Source of the DNA: an uncultured Ruminococcus sp.
GTDB lineage: Bacteria; Bacillota_A; Clostridia; Oscillospirales; Ruminococcaceae
Length of the DNA stretch: 5,304 nt
Assembly (NCBI GenBank): GCA_937880065.1
Contig: CALFMA010000348.1
Span: forward strand, 1 to 5,304
Direction of reading: 5' to 3'
Position 1 is the stretch's first letter. Each line of letters opens with the position of its first letter. The translations under genes were made by a program, and so were the position numbers. Positions 1 to 5,304 of this stretch are shown here, piece by piece. Under the pieces are notes generated by a model. The model was not told the origin of the DNA. It saw only the letters and a program-made list of their open reading frames with translations, and made no database searches.

Positions 1-167
1 ACGCTTCTTCTACCGCAAAGTCCGGTGTTAAGAAAACGGGTACATTTTATCTGTATGATGGTGTGAAGGTCAACGGCAGGTATCGTATTACAACGAAGGC
101 TGGTTATTGCGGTAAAACGCCTATCGGTCAGTATGTGACTGGTTGGGTTGATAAGAAAGACATCTGA
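1..167 (+). CDS. C-terminal fragment of a phage endolysin or cell-wall hydrolase (5' truncated by window)
   Basis: The reading frame starting at base 3 is open from the window edge to a TGA at 165-167 and gives 54 residues. The fragment has a lysine/serine-rich linker, then a compact beta-rich segment containing FYLYDGVKVNGRYRIT and ending in GKTPIGQYVTGWVDKKDI. This pattern of NGRYRIT, then GKTPxGxxVTGWV, then a short acidic end resembles, from memory, the C-terminal SH3-like wall-binding tail of amidase or GH25 endolysins in Clostridia phages. The catalytic domain would lie upstream, outside the window, so the enzyme class cannot be told. A terminator follows 7 nt after the stop, so this is probably the last gene of its transcript. 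A phage tail or baseplate protein with a similar terminal module is the main alternative. Confidence 0.55.
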   Translation, partial: ASSTAKSGVKKTGTFYLYDGVKVNGRYRITTKAGYCGKTPIGQYVTGWVDKKDI

Positions 168-173
168 GTTTAT

Positions 174-211
174 GGCTGTCGGGGAATTTTCCTCGGCAGC
201 CTTTTTTATTT
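174..211 (+). terminator. Rho-independent terminator after the lysin-type gene
   Basis: GGCTGTCGGGG (174-184) pairs with CCTCGGCAGCC (191-201) in an 11-bp stem with two G-U pairs. The loop is AATTTT and the stem is followed directly by TTTTTTATTT (202-211). This is a strong intrinsic terminator for transcription from the left. It implies that the recombinase block downstream needs its own promoter or read-through. Confidence 0.9.
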
Positions 212-212
212 A

Positions 213-269
213 GGGGTTAATTTTTCAGCATTTCTCTTTGACTGATACTTGAAGGGGTTGACTTTTCAG
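213..269. repeat. Short direct repeats upstream of the recombinase block
   Basis: GGGGTTAATTTTTCAG (213-228) and GGGGTTGACTTTTCAG (254-269) match at 14 of 16 positions, with starts 41 bp apart. A third partial unit, TTGACT at 238-243, lies between them, so the TTRA(C/T)T cores start at 217, 238 and 258, about two helical turns apart. They sit between the terminator and the ribosome binding site of the next gene. They could be protein-binding sites in the leader or promoter of the recombinase operon. TTGACT resembles a -35 hexamer, but no well-spaced -10 is visible. Confidence 0.5.
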
Positions 270-291
270 GCTATCAATAAGGAGGTGCAGT

Positions 292-483
292 ATGGAACAA
301 CAGAAAATCCTTAATGAAATCGGATATTACAAGGCACAGGCAATTACGGAAGTGCTTTATACAAAAGGATATATTACATTTGACGAGTATGACAAATTAA
401 CGAAAATTAACCGCCAAACTTTCTCTCCTATGTATGTAGACTTATTACCAAAAACACTTGAAAAATCATCGGAACAGAGTTAA
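292..483 (+). CDS. Small SHOCT-like protein upstream of the recombinases
   Basis: This is a 63-aa protein starting at ATG 292 with an excellent ribosome binding site (AAGGAGGTG, 279-287) and ending at TAA 481-483. Residues about 20-45 contain LYTKGYITFDEYDKL followed by INRQTFSP, which fits the SHOCT-type short helical motif (a hydrophobic stretch, kGxI-x-x-xEy, then L). Similar small proteins ending in NRQ(S/T)FSP are often found directly before serine-recombinase genes in Clostridia mobile elements (recalled, not searched). There is no signal peptide, membrane segment or metal motif. It lies 29 nt before the first recombinase and is probably co-transcribed with it. A role as accessory or directionality factor is only an inference from position; the molecular function is unknown. 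Confidence 0.8.
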   Translation: MEQQKILNEIGYYKAQAITEVLYTKGYITFDEYDKLTKINRQTFSPMYVDLLPKTLEKSSEQS

Positions 484-512
484 TATATCATACGAGAAAG
501 GAGGGAAACTTC

Positions 513-2060
513 ATGAATATCAGAAAAATTGAGGCACAGCCAACTGAAAAGAAGAAACTACGTGTGGCTGCTTATTGTCGTGTTAGTACAGAACAAGACG
601 AGCAGAAAGAAAGCCTTGAAACACAGAAAACTCATTATGAATCATGGATTAAACTGCATTCTGATTGGGAGTTTGCCGGAATATTTTATGATTTCGGTAT
701 TACAGGAACAAAAGCAGAAGTCCGTGATGGTTTGCAGGCACTTCTGTATGAATGTCGCATTGGTCGGATTGATTATGTGCTGACAAAATCTGTGAGCCGT
801 TTTGCTCGAAACACATTTGACTGCTTATCTATTGTTCGTGAATTGATTTCTTACGGTATTCCGATATATTTTGAGAAAGAAAACCTTGACACAGGCAGTA
901 TGGAAAGTGAGTTGGTTCTTTCTATTCTCAGCAGCATGGCACAGGATGAATCGGAGTCAATATCAAAAAATATGAAGTGGGCAATAAAGCAGAGAATTGA
1001 GGCAGGAACATTTATCTTTGGAAGTTTGCCGTATGGTTATACCAAAAGCGATGAGGGAAGAACGATAATAAATAAAAAAGAAGCAGACGTGGTTCGTCTG
1101 ATTTTTTCGTCAACATTAAATGGTATGGGAACATACAAGATTGCACAAATGCTGAATAAAATGAAAGTACCTGCCCGTAAAGGCGGAGAATGGTCTGGTT
1201 CCACAATTAAAGGCATACTCATCAATGAAAAATATTATGGTGCTGCAATATTTCAGAAAACGTATACGGATTGCAACTTTAAACGTCATCATAATCACGG
1301 TGAAGTTGATAGTTATTATGCTGAAGAACATCATGAACCGATTATCAGTAAAGAAGAATTTGATAAGGCACAGATAATGATACAAAAGCATTGTGATGAA
1401 CGCAATATTGAAAAGGATACTGGCAAGTATCATAATAAATATCCGTTTTCCGGCATTATTATATGTGGTGAGTGTGGTGAAAAGTTTAAACGTCAAACAC
1501 AGTCAGTTGGAATTGCATGGGCTTGTACAAAACATCTGTACAATAAAACGGAATGTTCAATGAAGTTTATTAAAGATGAAGCGATAAAGGCAGCCTTTGT
1601 TACGATGATTAACAAGCTGATATTCGGCTGCAAACTGGTAATCTTGCCGTATTATGATTCTATTCGTATTTCCGATAAAGATAGAAATCTGCAAGAGATA
1701 ATACGAATGAAGAATAAGTTGCAATCCAATGTTGACAGAAAGAATGATTTGCGTAAATTGCGAGTAAATGGTTTCCTTGACAGTGCCTTATACAATCAGG
1801 AATTAATGCGTGTAGAAAAGGAAAATGAGGAAATCCGTGCAGCATTACAAAATTTCGATAAGTCTGGAGAACATCGTGGGATAAAGGAAACTGAAAAGCT
1901 TTTGCACTTTATAGAAACTACAGAGATGCTTACGGAATTTAGAGATGAGGTGTTTTCTGATTTTGTAGAAAATATTTATGTGTACACAAGAACCTGCATC
2001 GGTTTCCGATTGAAATGCGGTTTGACCTTAAAGGAGGAAGTATGTACGGGTACAAAATAG
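513..2060 (+). CDS. Large serine recombinase (site-specific integrase), first copy
   Basis: This 515-aa protein has the full large serine recombinase architecture. The resolvase catalytic domain spans about residues 16-165, with the YCRVST motif giving nucleophile Ser25 and Arg23, Arg71 in VRDGLQALL, and SRFARN at 95-100 with Arg96 and Arg99. A Recombinase DNA-binding domain begins near the PYGY at 173-176 and runs to about 290. A zinc ribbon has Cys318 and Cys321 paired with Cys338 and Cys348. A charged coiled-coil segment covers about 390-465. All expected catalytic residues are present, so it should be active. The start is set by AAAGGAGG at 497-504, 8 nt before the ATG. The 3' end overlaps the next gene by 19 nt. 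The family cuts both att sites through a Ser-DNA link and rotates the strands. The element and target site are not known. Confidence 0.95.
   Translation: MNIRKIEAQPTEKKKLRVAAYCRVSTEQDEQKESLETQKTHYESWIKLHSDWEFAGIFYDFGITGTKAEVRDGLQALLYECRIGRIDYVLTKSVSRFARNTFDCLSIVRELISYGIPIYFEKENLDTGSMESELVLSILSSMAQDESESISKNMKWAIKQRIEAGTFIFGSLPYGYTKSDEGRTIINKKEADVVRLIFSSTLNGMGTYKIAQMLNKMKVPARKGGEWSGSTIKGILINEKYYGAAIFQKTYTDCNFKRHHNHGEVDSYYAEEHHEPIISKEEFDKAQIMIQKHCDERNIEKDTGKYHNKYPFSGIIICGECGEKFKRQTQSVGIAWACTKHLYNKTECSMKFIKDEAIKAAFVTMINKLIFGCKLVILPYYDSIRISDKDRNLQEIIRMKNKLQSNVDRKNDLRKLRVNGFLDSALYNQELMRVEKENEEIRAALQNFDKSGEHRGIKETEKLLHFIETTEMLTEFRDEVFSDFVENIYVYTRTCIGFRLKCGLTLKEEVCTGTK
2030..2037 (+). promoter_or_regulatory. 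Ribosome binding site that sets the start of the recombinase-domain-only gene
   Basis: AAAGGAGG lies inside the 3' end of the first recombinase gene, 4 nt before ATG 2042. An earlier in-frame ATG at 2015 has no comparable site upstream and would add nine residues not matching the family, so 2042 is preferred. Placing this site inside the upstream gene suggests translation coupled to the end of that gene. Confidence 0.8.
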
Positions 2061-2434
2061 TAAACGGTGAAGCCGTTGTATATGAGTCGGAAGCGGCAGT
2101 TATCATAAATATCTTTAACGGTTATCTTTCCGGAATGAGTTTGCGTGATGCTTCTGTAAATGCAGGTAAACCAATGGTACACAGTATGGTGAAACGCATT
2201 ATACGAAATAGCTGTTATGTTGGTGATGAGTTTTATCCTGCAATTATCAGTAGGCAGACATTTGCGAGAGCCAATGCCGAACTGATACGCAGGGCAGAAA
2301 AGCATCCTCAAGGAAAACGTCTGCAAGCTCCGCCATTCTATACGGAGTTCAGCATTTCTGAACCGAAGATGCATTATGATGATCCTATCAGGCAAGCTGA
2401 ATACGTCTACAGCCTTATCGAGGTGATAAAATGA
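2042..2434 (+). CDS. Recombinase-domain-only protein lacking the catalytic domain
   Basis: This 130-aa protein aligns by eye with only the middle domain of the neighbouring recombinases. It starts at their YGY motif (Tyr2-Gly3-Tyr4), then has an EAAVIINIFNGYLSGMSL helix matching the recombinases' KEADVVRLIF segment. Next come VKRIIRNSCYVGDEFYPAII (50-69), equivalent to the IKGILxNEKYYG region, and a charged tail ending near RQAEYVYSLIE. There is no YxRVS nucleophile, no SRFARN motif and no zinc ribbon, so it cannot cut DNA. It overlaps the gene before by 19 nt and the gene after by 4 nt (ATGA). Its clean boundaries, good ribosome binding site and conserved C-terminal tail argue for a real gene rather than a decayed recombinase. 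A DNA-binding accessory subunit or directionality factor is the likely role, but this is inferred. Confidence 0.85.
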   Translation: MYGYKIVNGEAVVYESEAAVIINIFNGYLSGMSLRDASVNAGKPMVHSMVKRIIRNSCYVGDEFYPAIISRQTFARANAELIRRAEKHPQGKRLQAPPFYTEFSISEPKMHYDDPIRQAEYVYSLIEVIK

Positions 2435-3984
2435 ATGTAATAAAAATACCTGCCAAACCGCAAAAAGGAAACAATGCAGCTAAAATTGAAGTTCAGAAAC
2501 TTCGTGTAGCAGCCTATTGCAGAGTTTCAACTGACAATGAGGAACAGGCATCAAGTTATGAAACACAGATTGCACATTACCGTGAATTCATTTCAGCAAA
2601 TCCCGAATGGGAACTTGTCAATGTATATGCGGATGAAGGAATCAGTGCAACTTCAACGAAAGGCAGAGAACAGTTCAACGCTATGATTGAGGATTGCAAA
2701 GAGGGAAAGATTGATATGATATTTACAAAATCAATCAGCCGTTTTGCTCGAAATACCGTTGACTGCTTAAACTACATCCGAATGCTTAAAGAAATAAATA
2801 TTCCTGTTTTCTTTGAAAAGGAATCAATAAATACAATGGATTCTAAAGGGGAAGTTTTGCTTACAATTATGGCATCGCTGGCACAGCAGGAATCGGAGTC
2901 GCTTAGTAAAAATGTAAAAATAGGAATTCAGTATCGCTTTCAGCAGGGAAAAGTAATGGTCAATGCCCGAAACTTTCTCGGATATGATAAGGATGAAGAA
3001 GGACGCTTGATTATCAATCCGAAAGAAGCAGAAATTGTAAAGCGAATTTTCCGTGAATATCTTGAAGGTGCAAGCTGTAAAAAGATTGCTAAAGGTTTAG
3101 AGCGTGACGGCATCAAGACGTCAAGGGGGAAAACGAAATGGTATGATAGCGGTGTGCGCTTGATTCTTGAAAATGAGAAATATATGGGAGATGCACTTCT
3201 TCAAAAGACCTGTACCGTGGATTTTCTAAACAAAAAGCGTGTAAAGAACACTGGTATGCAGCCGCAATATTATGTTGAGGACGACCACGAACCGATTATT
3301 CCGAAAGAGATGTTTCTCATGGTGCAGGAAGAAATGGCACGGAGGGGAGCAACACAGGATTGGTTCGGACGTAAAAAAGGGTTTAGTGCAAATCACGCAT
3401 TTTCGCAAATGGTGTGTTGTGCCGATTGCTGTGAGCAATTCCGCCGAATACACTGGAATAACAGGGGCAAGAAATCAATTGTCTGGCGCTGCATCACACG
3501 ATTGAACGACAAAGACAGGTGCCGTGCAAGAACTGTCAGTGAAGAAACACTAAAGGCAGCATTTATTGAGGCACTTAATGAAATGGTCGGCAACAGTAGC
3601 GATTATCTGTCAAGGCTTGCTGAAAATCTTGAAGTAGCACTTAATATGGCTAATCCTATGTCGGCTGAAACTCTGTCAGCGAGAATGGCTGAACTTCAGC
3701 AGGAACTAATCAACAGAACAGAGCACCGTGAGAACTATGATGACATAACAGAAGAAATTCTGCGTCTGCGTGAGCTGCAGGCACAGAAAGGTATGGACGA
3801 TGCTGCACAGAAAGAACACACGAAACGCATCAAGGAACTTCAAAAATTCATCCGTTCTCAATCGAGTGAGATTACGGAGTTTGATGAGGCTCTGGTGAAG
3901 AAGCTGCTTGAAAAAGTAACCGTCCACGATGAATACTTGGAGTTTCGGTTCAAGTCGGGAGTGACTATTAGTATTGAAAAGTGA
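2431..3984 (+). CDS. Large serine recombinase (site-specific integrase), second copy
   Basis: This 517-aa protein is a paralogue of the first recombinase but clearly divergent from it. The resolvase domain (about 24-172) has YCRVST with nucleophile Ser33 and Arg31, Arg79 in GREQFNAMI, and SRFARN at 103-108. The Recombinase domain follows from about 178 (NFLGYD) to 295. The zinc ribbon uses Cys330, Cys333, Cys354 and Cys364, with extra cysteines at 329 and 334. A long charged coiled coil runs from about 413 to 480, before a typical LEFRFKSGV end. The ATG overlaps the previous stop as ATGA, with GAGGTGAT at 2420-2427 as ribosome binding site. All catalytic residues are intact. Two intact paralogues in one operon could act as a required pair, as CcrA and CcrB do in staphylococcal cassettes, or independently; the sequence cannot decide. 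Confidence 0.95.
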   Translation: MNVIKIPAKPQKGNNAAKIEVQKLRVAAYCRVSTDNEEQASSYETQIAHYREFISANPEWELVNVYADEGISATSTKGREQFNAMIEDCKEGKIDMIFTKSISRFARNTVDCLNYIRMLKEINIPVFFEKESINTMDSKGEVLLTIMASLAQQESESLSKNVKIGIQYRFQQGKVMVNARNFLGYDKDEEGRLIINPKEAEIVKRIFREYLEGASCKKIAKGLERDGIKTSRGKTKWYDSGVRLILENEKYMGDALLQKTCTVDFLNKKRVKNTGMQPQYYVEDDHEPIIPKEMFLMVQEEMARRGATQDWFGRKKGFSANHAFSQMVCCADCCEQFRRIHWNNRGKKSIVWRCITRLNDKDRCRARTVSEETLKAAFIEALNEMVGNSSDYLSRLAENLEVALNMANPMSAETLSARMAELQQELINRTEHRENYDDITEEILRLRELQAQKGMDDAAQKEHTKRIKELQKFIRSQSSEITEFDEALVKKLLEKVTVHDEYLEFRFKSGVTISIEK

Positions 3985-3999
3985 ATAGTGAGAGGGAAA

Positions 4000-4045
4000 C
4001 CCCTCATCACTGAATTATATTAGATCAGTGATGAGGGGCTGTTTT
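4000..4045. terminator. Inverted repeat, likely terminator between convergent genes
   Basis: CCCCTCATCACTGA (4000-4013) and TCAGTGATGAGGGG (4025-4038) form a perfect 14-bp inverted repeat with an 11-nt AT-rich loop. On the plus strand CTGTTTTA follows, a short T run, so it can end the recombinase transcript. On the minus strand only GTTTCCC follows, so termination of the convergent UDG-like gene is less certain. The T run overlaps that gene's stop codon (complement of 4044-4046). It also lies where an element/host junction is expected, so a part in an att site is a minor alternative. Confidence 0.75.
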
Positions 4046-4598
4046 ATAATAGTTCAGTTATTATTTTTATAACGCCAGCAATATATTCATCAATTTCTTT
4101 ACGCTTATAAACATGTATATACGAAGGATGATGAATAGGTACATAATATATGCCCGATTTTTCTTTATAACAGTAGTTATAACCATCCCATTTTTCGAAG
4201 GATAGTTTAAAGTGCCTGTCAATAGCTGAATATACATTTTTCCCTAACAAGAATACAATTTTGGGAGATACAGAATCTATTTCGGTAATTAAATTGCTAA
4301 AGCAAGCATCTATTTCTGTTTTGTTGGGATAACGAAGTTTATGTTTGCTATCTAAAGGAAGGCATTTAACTAAATTTGTTCGATACGTTACTAACGTGGA
4401 ATCCGTGTAAGCTTCTTCGATTTGTTGAATTAATCTACCAGAATTTGTTATGGAAGACAAAGGGCATTCTTTTTCATCTGTTTTCTTTTTTGCGGATAAA
4501 CCGACCCACATAACCTGACTTTTTTTCTTTATGTCTAAAAGTGGAGGCTGATTTTTACAAAGACCACATTTTTGACAAGATATTATATTCTCATTCAT
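4044..4598 (-). CDS. Uracil-DNA glycosylase superfamily protein, Fe-S type, with atypical motif A
   Basis: This 184-aa protein has the layout of the family 4-type uracil-DNA glycosylases. The N-terminus has CxxCxLC (Cys8, Cys11, Cys14). VMWVGLSAKK (29-38) stands at the motif A position and TNSGRL follows at 51-56. RTNLVKCLP (73-81) has Cys79, and DACFSNL has Cys99. KIVFLLGKN lies at 113-121 and HHPSYI (156-161) at motif B. Cys8, Cys11, Cys79 and Cys99 match the four [4Fe-4S] ligands known in family 4. Motif A is normally GEAPG with an acidic catalytic residue; here it reads GLSAK, so standard uracil excision is doubtful. ATG 4598 is chosen over an in-frame GTG at 4607, because AGGTGA lies 5 nt before the ATG and contains the GTG. 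It overlaps the upstream radical SAM gene by 8 nt. Confidence 0.8.
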   Translation of the reverse strand: MNENIISCQKCGLCKNQPPLLDIKKKSQVMWVGLSAKKKTDEKECPLSSITNSGRLIQQIEEAYTDSTLVTYRTNLVKCLPLDSKHKLRYPNKTEIDACFSNLITEIDSVSPKIVFLLGKNVYSAIDRHFKLSFEKWDGYNYCYKEKSGIYYVPIHHPSYIHVYKRKEIDEYIAGVIKIITELL

Positions 4599-5304
4599 TG
4601 ATTTCACCTATTTTTTGCGTTTGAATTATGTATTTATTCAATACATCATCTGGCTCTAAACTATAATTTCCGGCACTAAAATTGAACTGCGAACGCCCTT
4701 CGAATTGACTAATAGAGCTATTTAATTCAAATTGTTCAATTATTCCACCTTTATAAACTATTTCATTGTATAGCTTGGTGCCGTGATATGGTCTAAACTG
4801 AAAAACGCTTGTTCTAAAACAACCACTTGTCTTTAAAGAAATCTCTTTTATTCGTAGAGCCAGATCATATGTTTTTTTAAAGTCTTCCTCCGTTTCATCA
4901 GGAAAGCCAAAAATGAAATAGCCTTTCAAATCGATATTGTTATTTAATACTGCAGTGGCAACATCTAATATTTCTTGAATTGATCCTAACTTGTTGATAT
5001 GTTTTCTTACTCTTTCTGAACCAGATTCAATGCCCATAAAAAGCTCTTTACAATGACTAGATGGCAATTCGGCAGCCTTTTTTAAATTCCTAATCAGAGA
5101 TAGAACATGAACCATTCCTCGCCAGCTTATTTGTGGAAAATTTGAAAAAATCGTATTTGCCATGTCAATACTTCTATCATTTCTAAGAAAAAGGTCATCC
5201 AAAATCCTTATGCTCTTTAAGTCAGGATATAATGTTAGAATATCTCTTATTTCTTGAATGATGCTATCTACTGATCGCATTCTTATTGGAATATCCATGT
5301 TTAA
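4591..5304 (-). CDS. Radical SAM protein, 5' end beyond the window
   Basis: The frame is open to the right edge and encodes 237 residues here. Numbered from an internal Met at 5298, it shows MRSVDSIIQEI and then IRILDDLFL (31-38). GIESGS (89-94), FIFGFPDET (128-136) and RPYHGTKLY (169-177) follow. These match the middle and end of the radical SAM barrel in B12-dependent or MiaB-like families: the DD strand, the GxESGS strand, the GFPGET strand and the PGTxLY region. The CxxxCxxC cluster motif is not in the window. In this family it comes just before the RxRSxxxIIxEI segment, so the true start is upstream and Met 5298 is internal. A B12-binding N-terminal domain is possible but not visible. 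The gene ends 8 nt inside the UDG-like gene, so the two are probably one operon. Substrate unknown. Confidence 0.85.
   Translation of the reverse strand, partial: LNMDIPIRMRSVDSIIQEIRDILTLYPDLKSIRILDDLFLRNDRSIDMANTIFSNFPQISWRGMVHVLSLIRNLKKAAELPSSHCKELFMGIESGSERVRKHINKLGSIQEILDVATAVLNNNIDLKGYFIFGFPDETEEDFKKTYDLALRIKEISLKTSGCFRTSVFQFRPYHGTKLYNEIVYKGGIIEQFELNSSISQFEGRSQFNFSAGNYSLEPDDVLNKYIIQTQKIGEINE
4604..4609 (-). promoter_or_regulatory. Ribosome binding site that sets the start of the UDG-like gene
   Basis: AGGTGA on the minus strand ends 5 nt before ATG 4598 and lies inside the last codons of the radical SAM gene. The alternative GTG start at 4607 falls within this site, so it is unlikely. 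The arrangement suggests translational coupling of the two genes. Confidence 0.65.

Larger units (their letters stand above)
1..3984 (+). mobile_element. Right part of a putative prophage or phage-like integrative element (left end outside window)
   Basis: A lysin-type gene end is followed on the same strand by a SHOCT-like small gene and three serine-recombinase-family genes. The strand then switches to two unrelated convergent genes. In Clostridia prophages the lysis module is often next to the integrase module at the end of the integrated form, which fits this order (family knowledge). The element type is inferred: an integrative conjugative element carrying a lysin-like hydrolase would look similar here. 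The left end and attL are not in the window, and the right limit given is the last recombinase stop codon, not a proven att site. Confidence 0.6.

Noticed and set aside
238..286. Sigma-70 promoter using TTGACT at 238-243 or 258-263
   Set aside because: No acceptable -10 hexamer is found 16-18 bp downstream of either; the second would place the -10 on the ribosome binding site.
1116..1496. Minus-strand open frame of 126 codons inside the first recombinase gene
   Set aside because: It lies wholly opposite a well-supported recombinase and shows no recognisable motif; it is a shadow frame.
2015..2041. Start of the recombinase-domain-only gene at ATG 2015
   Set aside because: The ATG at 2042 has AAAGGAGG 4 nt upstream and begins exactly at the family's YGY motif; the nine extra residues match nothing expected.
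1976..2395. Minus-strand open frame of 139 codons opposite the recombinase-domain-only gene
   Set aside because: No domain resemblance; it runs antisense to two overlapping genes with clear homology.
2042..2434. Recombinase-domain-only gene as a pseudogene or a frameshifted tail of the first recombinase
   Set aside because: The first recombinase already has its own Recombinase domain, zinc ribbon, coiled coil and normal C-terminus, and the small gene has its own start signal and complete domain.
5296..5298. Met at 5298 as the true start of the radical SAM gene
   Set aside because: The frame stays open to the window edge and the radical SAM CxxxCxxC motif, which should precede the RxRSxxxIIxEI segment, would be lost.
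1..5304. CRISPR array, tRNA or rRNA genes
   Set aside because: No regularly spaced repeat-spacer units, no tRNA cloverleaf and no rRNA-like sequence were seen by eye on either strand.

Overview
The window looks like the right-hand end of an integrated phage or phage-like element in a low-GC Gram-positive bacterium, most likely a gut-type Clostridia (Firmicutes). The grounds are the AT-rich coding sequence, strong AGGAGG-type ribosome binding sites, and protein families typical of Clostridia: a phage lysin-type C-terminus, a SHOCT-like small protein and a triple serine-recombinase cassette. No species can be named from the sequence alone.

Layout. Positions 1-167 hold the last 54 codons of a gene whose end resembles the cell-wall-targeting tail of a phage endolysin. 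A rho-independent terminator follows (174-211). Next is a same-strand, tightly packed block: a 63-aa SHOCT-like protein (292-483), a 515-aa large serine recombinase (513-2060), a 130-aa protein that is only a 'Recombinase' DNA-binding domain with no catalytic domain (2042-2434), and a second, divergent 517-aa large serine recombinase (2431-3984). The three recombinase genes overlap by 19 and 4 nt, so they are probably translated together.

A 14-bp perfect inverted repeat (4000-4038) fills the 59-bp gap before two convergent minus-strand genes. These are a uracil-DNA-glycosylase-superfamily protein with four conserved-position cysteines (4044-4598) and, upstream of it with an 8-nt overlap, a radical SAM protein (4591 to beyond the right edge) whose cluster-binding N-terminus lies outside the window. 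They are probably flanking host or accessory genes.

How the parts fit (inference): the recombinases would integrate and excise the element, with the catalytically empty middle protein and the SHOCT-like protein as candidate accessory or directionality factors. The attachment junction is most likely near 3985-4043, but it cannot be fixed without the other end. The UDG-like/radical SAM pair is a translationally coupled two-gene unit of unknown function. Its glycosylase motif A is not canonical, which makes it the least explained part of the window.
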